Below are positions 18,525 to 26,942 of a DNA stretch of 64,000 bases, piece by piece (position 1 is the stretch's first letter; each line of letters begins with the position of its first letter). This DNA comes from JBHELB01 sp041859045. Lineage in GTDB: Bacteria; Hydrogenedentota; Hydrogenedentia; Hydrogenedentales; SLHB01. Both the position numbers and the translations under genes were made by a program. The notes below the pieces were generated by a model. That model was not told where the DNA came from. It made no database searches and was given only the letters and a program-made list of their open reading frames with translations. Location of the stretch: positions 33,314-97,313 of the forward strand of contig JBHELB010000040.1 of the NCBI GenBank assembly GCA_041859045.1, read 5' to 3'.

Positions 18525-20033
18525 TCACACGTTGCGCAACTGCGGAAAAAAAATGACCTCGCGAATGGACGCCGAATCCGTGAGGAGCATGGCGAGGCGA
18601 TCGATGCCGATCCCCAGCCCCGCCGTTGGCGGCATGCCCACCTCCAATGCATGGATGAAATCTTCGTCCAAGAACTGCGCCTCGTCGTCGCCGGCTTCGC
18701 GCTGGCGCACCTGATCCATGAATCGCTCGCGCTGGTCGATCGGGTCGTTGAGTTCCGAGAACGCGTTGCCGACCTCAAGGCACCCGATAAAGGGCTGGAA
18801 TCGCTCGGTGATGCCGGGATTCCCGCGCTTCTTCTTTGCCAGCGGCGAGATTTCGAGCGGATAGTCGTAAAGGAAGGTCGGCTGAATCAGGTTCGGCTGC
18901 ACCTTGGCCGACATGACTTCGTCGACGATCTTGCCGTAGCCCATCGTCTTGTCGATATCCACGCCGATGCTGCGCGCGAGACGTGCGGCCTCGTCGCGGT
19001 TATCCGCCAACGGCTCGAGGTCGATGCCCGCGTATTCGCGGATGGCCCCGAACAGCGTCATGCGCTTCCAGGGGCGCGCCGCGGAGATTTCCGTGCCCTG
19101 GTACGTAAACGTGGTGTTACCGTTGACGCGTTCGATGATCGCCACGAGCATTTCCTCGGTTTCGTCCATCAATCCCATGTAATCCTGGTAGGCCTCGTAA
19201 AGTTCCATCGTCGTGAATTCGGGATTGTGACGCGTGTCGACGCCCTCGTTGCGGAAGCAGCGATTGATCTCGAAGACCTTCTCGAATCCCCCGACGATCA
19301 GTTTTTTGAGGTAGAGTTCCGGCGCGATGCGCAGGTAGAAATCGCTGTCGTACGTGTTGTGATGCGTGATGAACGGACGCGCCGTGGCGCCGCCGGGAAT
19401 CGGGTGGAGCATGGGCGTCTCGACTTCCAGGAATCCTCGCGACGCAAGCCATTCGCGCATGACCGAGATGATCTGAATGCGCTTGCGGAAAGTCTGGTGC
19501 ACTTCCGGATTCGCCACGAGATCGAGATAGCGCTGACGGTACCGCGTTTCAACATCGGTGAGGCCATGCCACTTTTCCGGCAGCGGGCGCATGGACTTGG
19601 TGAGCAGTTCGAACCGCTCCACTTGCACGGTGACCTCGCCCGTGCGCGTACGGAAAAGCGTGCCCTCGACGCCCAAGTGATCGCCGATGTCCAGATCATC
19701 CAGCGTCGTGAAGATCTCTTCGCCCAGCGCATCCTTCTTGAAATAGACCTGAATGCGGCCCGTTTCATCGCGCAGCGCCGCGAAGACACTCTTGCCGTGA
19801 CCGCGAAACTCCGTCATGCGCCCTGCAATGGTGACCCGCAGATCGATGGCGGTCTTGTCCTCAGCCGTTTCCTCGGCAGTCTCGAAAGCCGCGCGGGCGT
19901 CGCCGATCGTGTGCGAGCGCACAAACGTGTACTTGAACGGTTCATCGCCCCGCGCGCGGACCCGCGCGAGCTTGTCCAAGCGGTGCTGGTAGAGTTCATC
20001 GGCCGTCGAATGATGTTCGTGTTCCTGAGTCAT
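18525..20033 (-). CDS. lysS: Lysyl-tRNA synthetase, class II
   Basis: 502 residues. The N-terminal OB-fold anticodon-binding domain (VTIAGRMTEFRGHGKSVFAAL) is followed by the class II catalytic core. Motif 2 is FRNEGVDTRHNPEFTTMELY, and motif 3 is GIGIDRLAMLLTDSASIRE. The length matches the bacterial enzyme. The prfB-lysS order is widespread in bacteria. The start ATG at 20033 gives the usual short polar N-terminus. Confidence 0.97.
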   Translation of the reverse strand: MTQEHEHHSTADELYQHRLDKLARVRARGDEPFKYTFVRSHTIGDARAAFETAEETAEDKTAIDLRVTIAGRMTEFRGHGKSVFAALRDETGRIQVYFKKDALGEEIFTTLDDLDIGDHLGVEGTLFRTRTGEVTVQVERFELLTKSMRPLPEKWHGLTDVETRYRQRYLDLVANPEVHQTFRKRIQIISVMREWLASRGFLEVETPMLHPIPGGATARPFITHHNTYDSDFYLRIAPELYLKKLIVGGFEKVFEINRCFRNEGVDTRHNPEFTTMELYEAYQDYMGLMDETEEMLVAIIERVNGNTTFTYQGTEISAARPWKRMTLFGAIREYAGIDLEPLADNRDEAARLARSIGVDIDKTMGYGKIVDEVMSAKVQPNLIQPTFLYDYPLEISPLAKKKRGNPGITERFQPFIGCLEVGNAFSELNDPIDQRERFMDQVRQREAGDDEAQFLDEDFIHALEVGMPPTAGLGIGIDRLAMLLTDSASIREVIFFPQLRNV

Positions 20034-20063
20034 GGCGTCCTTCTTGCCTATAGTTGGTGCGCT

Positions 20064-21179
20064 CTACGCCGCCGGGGCTTTGCCTGCGAGTTTCCACTTG
20101 AGGTAGGCCTCGATGAAGAGGTCGATATCGCCGTCGAGCACGCGGTCGACATTGCCGGACTCGGTGTTGGTGCGGTGGTCTTTGATCAACTGATAGGGGC
20201 ACAGCACGTAGCTGCGGATCTGGCTGCCCCAGGCGACGTCTTGTTGCCCCTCGCGCATCGCGGCGAGTTCGGCTTCCTTCTTTTTTACCTCGATATCGTA
20301 GAGCTTGGCCCTGAGCATCTGCATGGCCACGGCGCGGTTTTGGTGTTGACTGCGCTCGATCTGGCATGACGTGATGATGCCCGTGGGAATATGCGTAAGG
20401 CGCACCGCCGAACTGGTCTTGTTCACTTTTTGTCCGCCCGCACCGCTGGAGCGAAACACATCCATTTTGATGTCTTCCTCGCGGATGTCGATCTCGATGG
20501 TCTGATCGACTTCCGCCAAGACCTCCACGGCTGCGAACGACGTGTGGCGTCGTTTGGCGGCGTCGAACGGCGAAATGCGCACGAGCCGGTGCACGCCGGC
20601 CTCTCCCTTGAGATAGCCATAGGCGAGCGGACCGCTTACCGTGAACGTTGCGCTCTTAAGGCCCGCCTCTTCGCCCTCCAGATAGTCCACCACCTCGACC
20701 TGATAGTCGTGGCGCTCGCACCAGCGCGTGAGCATGCGGAACAGCATCGCGGCCCAGTCGCATGACTCGGTGCCGCCTGCGCCGGGATGGATGCTGACAA
20801 TCGCGTTCTTATCGTCGCGTGGGTCGGTGAGCAGGCTCGCCAACTCCAGTGCATTCAGTTTCGTCTCCGCAGCGTCGACGATGGCCGTTAATTCCCCCGC
20901 CATTGACTCGTCGCCTTCCGCATCGGCAAGCTCGATGAGATCGCGTGCGTCGTCAATCTCTTTCTTAAGTTCTTCCGGCGCGTTGACGGCGTTCTTGAGC
21001 ACCTTGAGACGTTGTACGGCTTTCTGGGCGGTTTCCGGATCGTTCCAGAACCCATCGACGCCCATTTCCTGCTCCAACGCCGCGATTTTTTCTTTGCTTC
21101 CGTCTACGTTTAGACAACGCCGGAGTTCCGCCAACCGGGTGGCATATTCGCGAATGCGTTCTGATTCGAGTTCGTACAT
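20064..21179 (-). CDS. prfB: Peptide chain release factor 2
   Basis: 371 residues reading UGA and UAA stop codons. The stop-recognition tripeptide SPF is in VRISPFDAAKRR and the peptidyl-hydrolysis motif GGQ is in SSGAGGQKVNKTSSA. The whole factor is encoded in one uninterrupted frame; the region corresponding to the usual programmed +1 frameshift (about codon 24) reads RRCLNVDG without an in-frame UGA. It sits between cdsA and lysS. Confidence 0.96.
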   Translation of the reverse strand: MYELESERIREYATRLAELRRCLNVDGSKEKIAALEQEMGVDGFWNDPETAQKAVQRLKVLKNAVNAPEELKKEIDDARDLIELADAEGDESMAGELTAIVDAAETKLNALELASLLTDPRDDKNAIVSIHPGAGGTESCDWAAMLFRMLTRWCERHDYQVEVVDYLEGEEAGLKSATFTVSGPLAYGYLKGEAGVHRLVRISPFDAAKRRHTSFAAVEVLAEVDQTIEIDIREEDIKMDVFRSSGAGGQKVNKTSSAVRLTHIPTGIITSCQIERSQHQNRAVAMQMLRAKLYDIEVKKKEAELAAMREGQQDVAWGSQIRSYVLCPYQLIKDHRTNTESGNVDRVLDGDIDLFIEAYLKWKLAGKAPAA

Positions 21180-21203
21180 CGTCCGCCTGCTAGTGGTTCA
21201 CGC

Positions 21204-22058
21204 TCAGTTGAGCGCGGGAATTCCGTCTAAAGACAACACCATATAGTACAAGACCGGAGCGGCAAACAGGAAACCGTCACAGCGATCGAGCACGCCGCCG
21301 TGTCCAGGAAAGACCAGCCCACTATCTTTTACGCCTGCATCGCGCTTGAGGCACGACTCGGTGAGATCGCCGATCTGCCCCGCAACGGATAAGAGCGCGC
21401 CTACTCCCAAGTAATGCCAGAGCGACCAGTCTGGGAGACCGAGCACACGGGGATACGCCTCGTGAAACGCCCAGAGTCCGCCCATCGCGGCGACTGCCGC
21501 CATCACCCCCGCAATTGCGCCCTCCCATGACTTCGCGGGACTCACGTGCGGCGCGAGTTTGTGCTTACCAAACGCTGAGCCCACGACATACGCTGCGGAG
21601 TCCGTGATGGCGACTGCGGCGATTAACATCGTAATGAGGCCCGCACCCAAGCCGGGGATGCTATGGAGCAGGGTAATGTGTGCGGCAAGCCAGCCGATGT
21701 AAAACACGCCGAACGCCGAACTCGCAAGGCCCGCGACGGAGCGCTGTCCGCGCACGATATGCAGGGTGCAGGTCATCAAACAGCCCATGTAGAGCGTGAA
21801 CGCGGTGATTTCCGGCCGACCGAAGTAGCCGCTGATGACAACGAGCGTGCCCGAAACGATACCGCCGATGGTTTCTGGGCTGATGTGGCGCGCGCGGACA
21901 ATCGCGTAGTACTCGTAGAGGCCGATCATGGCGAGCAGCCCAATGAACAGCGCGAATCCCGGCTCCAGCCTGGGCCACCACGTGAGCAATAACACCGCAG
22001 GCACGAGCACCGTGGCCGTGGCCAGACGCACGCAGAACGTTTTCCCCGGTGGCAGCAT
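21204..22058 (-). CDS. cdsA: Phosphatidate cytidylyltransferase
   Basis: 284-residue integral membrane enzyme making CDP-diacylglycerol from phosphatidate and CTP. Several hydrophobic helices precede the family signature SCLKRDAGVKDSG and PGHGGVLDRCDG, with the conserved K-D and H-G-G...D-R-x-D residues intact. It follows uppS by 8 bp in the classic frr-uppS-cdsA order. Confidence 0.96.
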   Translation of the reverse strand: MLPPGKTFCVRLATATVLVPAVLLLTWWPRLEPGFALFIGLLAMIGLYEYYAIVRARHISPETIGGIVSGTLVVISGYFGRPEITAFTLYMGCLMTCTLHIVRGQRSVAGLASSAFGVFYIGWLAAHITLLHSIPGLGAGLITMLIAAVAITDSAAYVVGSAFGKHKLAPHVSPAKSWEGAIAGVMAAVAAMGGLWAFHEAYPRVLGLPDWSLWHYLGVGALLSVAGQIGDLTESCLKRDAGVKDSGLVFPGHGGVLDRCDGFLFAAPVLYYMVLSLDGIPALN

Positions 22059-22066
22059 ACGCGGGC

Positions 22067-22798
22067 TCAGCGACCGCCGAAACGGCGCGTCCGACCCTGG
22101 TATTCGCGCAGGGCATCGAACAGTTCAGGCTTGCCGAAGTCGGGCCAGAGCGTGTCGGTGACTACCAGTTCCGCGTACGACACCTGCCACAACATGAAAT
22201 TACTGAGACGCAGCTCGCCGCTGGTACGGATGAGCAGATCGAGGTCCGGCAGTTCTGGGCGATAGAGGTGTCGCGCGATACACTCCTCGTCCACTTGGTC
22301 CGCGCGAAGACGTCCATCGGCGACTTTCTCCGCGATAGCCCGCGCCGCGTCGGCAATCTCAGCCCGCGCGCCATAGTTGATGCCGAGGTTCAGCGTCATC
22401 GCCGTGTTGTTTGCCGTGAAGGCCATGCTCTCACGCAACTCGGCCGCAGACGTGGCTGGAAGTCCCTCGATGCGGCCCATCACCGTTAGCCGGATATTCT
22501 GTTCATGGAGACGGGGCACTTCGAGCGCGATGTACTTGCTGAGCAGCCGAAACAGCGCATTCACCTCGAGCTTTGAGCGTCGCCAGTTTTCCGTGGAGAA
22601 TGCATAGAGCGAGAGGACCTCGATGCCGCCGAGTTCGCGGCAGGCCTCGACCACCGTGCGCACGCTCTTGGCCCCGGCTTCATGACCGGCCGCGCGGGAC
22701 ACGCCCCGGCGCTCGGCCCAGCGGCCGTTGCCGTCCATGATAATGCCGACGTGACGCGGCAGGCGCGTCCTATCGAGTTCCGGCAATGCCATGCGCAA
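22067..22798 (-). CDS. uppS: Isoprenyl (undecaprenyl) diphosphate synthase
   Basis: 243-residue cis-prenyltransferase supplying the lipid carrier for peptidoglycan. The catalytic Asp is in IIMDGNGRWAERRG, and the C-terminal RTSGELRLSNFMLWQ block with SYAELV is conserved. Neighbours frr and cdsA support the call. Two starts two codons apart (22798 and 22792) are possible. Confidence 0.96.
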   Translation of the reverse strand: MRMALPELDRTRLPRHVGIIMDGNGRWAERRGVSRAAGHEAGAKSVRTVVEACRELGGIEVLSLYAFSTENWRRSKLEVNALFRLLSKYIALEVPRLHEQNIRLTVMGRIEGLPATSAAELRESMAFTANNTAMTLNLGINYGARAEIADAARAIAEKVADGRLRADQVDEECIARHLYRPELPDLDLLIRTSGELRLSNFMLWQVSYAELVVTDTLWPDFGKPELFDALREYQGRTRRFGGR

Positions 22799-22897
22799 AC
22801 TCCTACGCGAATAAAGGAAGGCCGCGTCGCGTGCGCCGGGTGGCGCCGCATCGCGGCCCTCGCGAGTTCTTATCGTGTTTCCCGGCGCGAGGCGCGA

Positions 22898-23455
22898 TCA
22901 GACCTCCATGATCTCCGCTTCTTTTGCCTTCAACACCTCGTCGATCTTCGCGATGCTGTCGTCGGTGATCTTCTGCAATTCCGTGGACAACTTGTGGGCG
23001 TCGTCTTCCGGAATCTTGCCGTCCTTCTGATCCTTCTTCACTTCATCCACGAAATGCCGACGGATATTGCGCACCGATACCCGCGCTTCCTCGGAAAGCT
23101 TGCTTACCAGCTTCACCAGGTCGCGTCGACGCTCTTCGTTGAGCGCGGGAATCGGAATGCGAATGACTTTTCCATCGTTCGCCGGATTCAGATCGAGCGG
23201 CGAGGCCAAGATCGCTTTCTCAATCGCCTTGATCTGCGTCTTGTCCCACGGAGTGATGGTGAGCAACCGGGCTTCCGGCGCGGCCACCGTGCCGAGCTGG
23301 TTAATGCGCATCTTGGAGCCGTAGACGTCAACCTCGATTGGGTCTAATAGCCCCACCGAGGCGCGCCCCGTGCGGATATTCACGAGCTCGTGCTGTAACG
23401 CCTCGACACTCTTGGCCATCCGCTGTTTCGCTTCCTTGATCACCGCGTGGTCCAT
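22898..23455 (-). CDS. frr: Ribosome recycling factor
   Basis: 185-residue factor that splits post-termination ribosomes with EF-G. The normal full length and the family blocks VNIRTGRASVGLLDPIEVD, INQLGTVAAPEARLLTI and VRNIRRHFVDEVKK are visible. It starts 3 bp after pyrH, in the conserved rpsB-tsf-pyrH-frr order. Confidence 0.97.
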   Translation of the reverse strand: MDHAVIKEAKQRMAKSVEALQHELVNIRTGRASVGLLDPIEVDVYGSKMRINQLGTVAAPEARLLTITPWDKTQIKAIEKAILASPLDLNPANDGKVIRIPIPALNEERRRDLVKLVSKLSEEARVSVRNIRRHFVDEVKKDQKDGKIPEDDAHKLSTELQKITDDSIAKIDEVLKAKEAEIMEV

Positions 23456-23458
23456 GGC

Positions 23459-24178
23459 TCAGTCTCCTTTCACGAGCGTACCAATATGCTCGCCCCGCAA
23501 CGCCTTGATGATGCTCCCGGGTTTGGTGAGATTGAACACCAGTATGGGCATTTGGTGCTCGCGGCACAAGGAGATGGCCGTCGCATCCATGACCCGAAGA
23601 TTGCGCGTCAAGACCTCCGTGTAGGAGAGTTCGTCGAACTTCGTGGCGTTCGGGTTCTTCGCGGGATCGCTGTCATAGACCCCGTCCACCTTCGTCGCCT
23701 TGAACAGCGCATCGGCGCCGACTTCGCTTGCGCGCAAGGCTGCGGCGGTGTCGGTCGTGAAGAACGGATTACCCGTGCCCCCGCCGAAGATCACCACGCG
23801 CCCCTTGTCCATGTGACGCAACACGCGACGACGGATATAAGGCTCGGCCACCGGCCGCATCTCGATCGCCGTGGCGACGCGAGTGGGCACGCCCTTCGAC
23901 TCGAGCACCGCCTGGATCGCCAGCGCGTTGATGACCGTCGCCAACATGCCCATGTAGTCGCCCGTGGCTTGGTCAAGCCCGTTGGCGCGGCCCGCCGCGC
24001 CACGGAAGATGTTTCCGCCACCGACCACGACACCCAGCTTCACCCCCATGGCCTGCGCCTCGGCGAGTTCGTCGCAGAAACGGCTCACCGTCTCGAAGTC
24101 GATGCCGCCGTCGCCCGACCCCTCAAGGGCCTCGCCGCTGAGTTTGAGCAGGATGCGCTTGTAAGCCGATGCTGACAC
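23459..24178 (-). CDS. pyrH: UMP kinase
   Basis: 239-residue amino-acid-kinase-fold enzyme phosphorylating UMP. Key blocks are KRILLKLSGEALEG at the N-terminus, VVGGGNIFRG and FGGGTGNPFFTTDTAAALRA. It starts 3 bp after tsf. The length is standard for bacterial PyrH. Confidence 0.97.
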   Translation of the reverse strand: MSASAYKRILLKLSGEALEGSGDGGIDFETVSRFCDELAEAQAMGVKLGVVVGGGNIFRGAAGRANGLDQATGDYMGMLATVINALAIQAVLESKGVPTRVATAIEMRPVAEPYIRRRVLRHMDKGRVVIFGGGTGNPFFTTDTAAALRASEVGADALFKATKVDGVYDSDPAKNPNATKFDELSYTEVLTRNLRVMDATAISLCREHQMPILVFNLTKPGSIIKALRGEHIGTLVKGD

Positions 24179-24181
24179 AGG

Positions 24182-24841
24182 TTACCCCTGATTCTTTGCG
24201 AGTTCCGCCGCCACCTCGGCCGCCAGGTCATTCGAGCGCTTCTCGAGGCCTTCGCCCAACTGGAAGCGCACGAAACGGCGAATCGTGATCTTCTCGCCAA
24301 TCTTGCCGCTCAGTTCCTTGGTGAGTTGCTCAATGGTCACGTCCGGGTTCTTCACGAAGGTCTGCTCCATCAAGCACACCTCGGTGAACCACTTCGAAAG
24401 CATCCCCTCGGCAATCTTCGGCAGCACGGCTTCCGGCTTACCCGTTTCGCGCGCGCGGATGAGGTAGATCGACTTTTCCTGCTCGATTTCCTCGGCAGGA
24501 ACTTCCTCACGTAGCACGTAGCGCGGATTCGCCGAGCAGATCTGAAGGCAAATGTCCTTGCAGAACGCCTGGAAATCTTCCGTCTTCGCCACGAAGTCGG
24601 TTTCGCAGTTGATCTCGGCCATCACGCCGATCTTGCCGCCCATGTGGATGTACGACGCGACCTGGCCTTCCGACGCGACACGGCCGGCGCGCTTGGCGGC
24701 GCTCGCCATGCCCTTCTCACGCAGCCACGTCACCGCCTTATCGAAATCGCCCTCCGTCTCGCCCAGGGCCTTCTTGCAATCCATCATCCCCGCGCCTGTG
24801 ACTTCGCGCAGGTTTTTCACATCTTGTGCCGAAAACGACAT
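24182..24841 (-). CDS. tsf: Elongation factor Ts
   Basis: 219 residues; the guanine-exchange factor for EF-Tu. The N-terminal UBA-like domain (VKNLREVTGAGMMDCKKAL) and the TDFVA motif in ETDFVAKTEDF are present. It is a short form, lacking part of the C-terminal dimerisation region of the E. coli protein (283 residues), as in many bacteria. It lies 44 bp after rpsB. Confidence 0.97.
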   Translation of the reverse strand: MSFSAQDVKNLREVTGAGMMDCKKALGETEGDFDKAVTWLREKGMASAAKRAGRVASEGQVASYIHMGGKIGVMAEINCETDFVAKTEDFQAFCKDICLQICSANPRYVLREEVPAEEIEQEKSIYLIRARETGKPEAVLPKIAEGMLSKWFTEVCLMEQTFVKNPDVTIEQLTKELSGKIGEKITIRRFVRFQLGEGLEKRSNDLAAEVAAELAKNQG

Positions 24842-24885
24842 CGCAAAATTCTCCTTACGTTAGCTATCGTAGTCCGATAGAAATA

Positions 24886-25722
24886 TTAAGCTTCTTCGCC
24901 GAACTTGTCGGCCAGGCGCTCGGTCTCCGCAACGGCATCGCCCGCCGGAACCGCCGCCGCTTCCGCCTCGGCTTCCGCCGGGGCCGCCACCGCACGCGGC
25001 TGCGCGAAGCGCTTGCGCTCATCCGCGCGGAACTTTTCGAGCTGGCCGCGGCCTTCAAGCACCGCGTCCGCAATCACCGAGCAGAACAGGCTCACCGCAC
25101 GGATCGCGTCGTCGTTGCCCGGGATCGCGATCGGCACCGTGTCCGGGTCCGCGTTCGTGTCGACCACGCCGATGCACGGGATGTTCAGGCGCTCGGCCTC
25201 GCGCACCGCGATGTACTCTTTTTTCGTGTCGATCACGAACATCACGTTCGGCAGGCCCGGCATCGACTTGATGCCGCGCAGGTTCTTGTTCAGCTTCTCG
25301 GCTTCCTGGCGCAGCTTGATGACTTCCTTCTTCGGGCGCTTTTCGAAGGTACCGTCCGTTTCCATCGCCTCGAGGCGGATCAGGTTGCGGATACTGCGCT
25401 GGATCGTCTCGAAGTTCGTCAGCGTGCCGCCCAACCAGCGATTGTTCACGTAGTACATGCCGCAGCGCTGCGCTTCGCGGGCCGCCGCTTCCTGGGCCTG
25501 CTTCTTCGTGCCTACAAAGAGCACCGTGCCGCCCGCCGCGACCGTGTCGCGCACGAAGGCATACGCACGGCGGAGCTGGCGAAGCGTCTTCTGCAAGTCG
25601 ATGATGTAGATGCCGTTGCGCTCGCCGAAGATATAGCGCGACATTTTCGGATTCCAACGGCGGGTCTGGTGGCCGAAGTGGATGCCGGCCTCGAGCAGGT
25701 CTTTGAGTGTGACCGAAGACAT
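24886..25722 (-). CDS. rpsB: Small ribosomal subunit protein S2
   Basis: 278 residues from the ATG at 25722, which gives the usual MSSVTLKDLLEAGIHFGHQ start and has AAAAGGAGT upstream; a longer open frame reaches 25848 but is leader sequence. Conserved blocks include RWNPKMSRYIFGERNGIYII and DTNADPDTVPIAIPGND. The C-terminus is extended by an Ala/Glu-rich tail of about 40 residues. First gene of the rpsB-tsf-pyrH-frr-uppS-cdsA block. Confidence 0.96.
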   Translation of the reverse strand: MSSVTLKDLLEAGIHFGHQTRRWNPKMSRYIFGERNGIYIIDLQKTLRQLRRAYAFVRDTVAAGGTVLFVGTKKQAQEAAAREAQRCGMYYVNNRWLGGTLTNFETIQRSIRNLIRLEAMETDGTFEKRPKKEVIKLRQEAEKLNKNLRGIKSMPGLPNVMFVIDTKKEYIAVREAERLNIPCIGVVDTNADPDTVPIAIPGNDDAIRAVSLFCSVIADAVLEGRGQLEKFRADERKRFAQPRAVAAPAEAEAEAAAVPAGDAVAETERLADKFGEEA

Positions 25723-25828
25723 GGATAGAGACTCCTTTTGGGTTTTCCCTCGGGGACCACGGCAGACCGGGTTTCCTACCCGGCACCCATGCCTCACACA
25801 AAAAGGCGAGGTCCCCTGTGTCGTTATA
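25723..25828 (-). promoter_or_regulatory. Possible structured 5' leader of rpsB
   Basis: A -10-like TATAAC lies at 25823-25828 on the minus strand. Immediately downstream, GGGGACC (25810-25816) can pair with GGTCCCC (25752-25758), enclosing a perfect 6-bp hairpin at 25767-25783 (ACCCGG-type stem, 5-base loop). This leaves about 30 bases to the S2 start. Such leaders often mediate ribosomal-protein autoregulation, but this one matches no S2 leader consensus known to me, and no good -35 was found. Confidence 0.35.
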
Positions 25829-26007
25829 CAGGCGCGCAAGCCTAGCACATTCTAGCCCTTGCGCGCAACCTGCGCCCGTACGGATTTTCGCACGCGGCCG
25901 TGCAGTCGTCTTTATGCGTCTTTCTCTTGACTGGTGAATGGAGAAGGCCTAAAATCGTCCTTAGTTATTGAAAATCCCAGAGTTATCTCTGGCGAAAGGG
26001 GATCGGC

Positions 26008-26937
26008 GTGCATACTTTTGTCACCGCGCTCTGTCTCGTGACCCTCGCGGCCACTGCCGCGCCCGTAGCGCCGGCTAGCCCCCCTGGAACCGCCGCCGCA
26101 TTTACCCAATACGTGGAGTCTCTCAACAAAAAAGACGTGAACAGCATCTCGAAGGCGGCTGCATATTTCGAGAAACACCTTATGCATGCTCCCGACGCGG
26201 AGTGCGCGCCGGCCGCACGTCAGTTCGAGGCGTTCCTTCTCTCGCTATCTCAGTCGGTTATGCAAGACAACACGAGCATGGATTGGAGGGATATCGGTCC
26301 GTTCGTAAAAGCGCAAAGCGAGGAATTTCTAAAGAATGGTCTTGTGCCTTACGAGTGTGAAGGTGGGCTTGACTGCTTTGTTTCCCCAGACTCTTCGTTG
26401 CCTATCTTTAAGCCGTTCCTGCAATGCGATTCTCCGCAGGTCAAGGCATTCTTTGCACTCCCTCGCTATGGGCACCAATGCGCTGGTTACATGGTCGGTA
26501 CGTTCTCTGAGTTGGGAAAATACATTGGAGAGCGCGAGCGGTTCATGGCGAAGTTTCCGGATTCCATCTTTCTCGAGCAGGTGAAGCAATATCGCGACGG
26601 GGCTCGCGTAGACTTTTTTTTGGGAGGCCATTTCTGTTTTGACGCTTTTGGACGACACGGCCAGATAAGTTCCGAAGCGCTTGCCGCATATCAGAGCTAC
26701 ATGTCGACATATCCGGGCACCGAAACCGCCGACCTGCTGCGTCGTTATGTCGCGGTTCTTGAGCAGAACGACAAAAGATTCTGCCGTCCCGTCTATGATT
26801 TTCTGAAACAGCAAGTCCCTGCGCCCGTTCCTGAAAGACTTGGGAGGGATTTCGACTTCATACAGGAGTACTTCGCTTCCGACGACAACTGCTCCATCGA
26901 GGTCTTCAAATCCAAGCGCGCGCCGGAAAACCGCTGA
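26008..26937 (+). CDS. Secreted hypothetical protein, cysteine-containing
   Basis: 309 residues from a GTG start preceded by GAAAGGGG. A signal peptide (MHTFVTALCLVTLAATAAPVAPA) is evident. The mature part is mostly helical with eight or so cysteines (YECEGGLDCF, LQCDSP, HFCFDAFG), suggesting disulfides in the periplasm. Helical pairs resembling TPR-like repeats are visible, but no family is recognised. Codon use is less GC-biased than in neighbours. It is convergent with the graspetide ligase gene, ending 5 bp from it. Confidence 0.65.
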   Translation: MHTFVTALCLVTLAATAAPVAPASPPGTAAAFTQYVESLNKKDVNSISKAAAYFEKHLMHAPDAECAPAARQFEAFLLSLSQSVMQDNTSMDWRDIGPFVKAQSEEFLKNGLVPYECEGGLDCFVSPDSSLPIFKPFLQCDSPQVKAFFALPRYGHQCAGYMVGTFSELGKYIGERERFMAKFPDSIFLEQVKQYRDGARVDFFLGGHFCFDAFGRHGQISSEALAAYQSYMSTYPGTETADLLRRYVAVLEQNDKRFCRPVYDFLKQQVPAPVPERLGRDFDFIQEYFASDDNCSIEVFKSKRAPENR

Positions 26938-26942
26938 GCAGA

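Noticed and set aside
18651..20369. Long plus-strand open frame (572 codons) opposite lysS and prfB
   Set aside because: It is antisense to two unmistakable conserved genes, and its translation is Arg/His/Val-rich with no domain. High GC produces such mirror frames.
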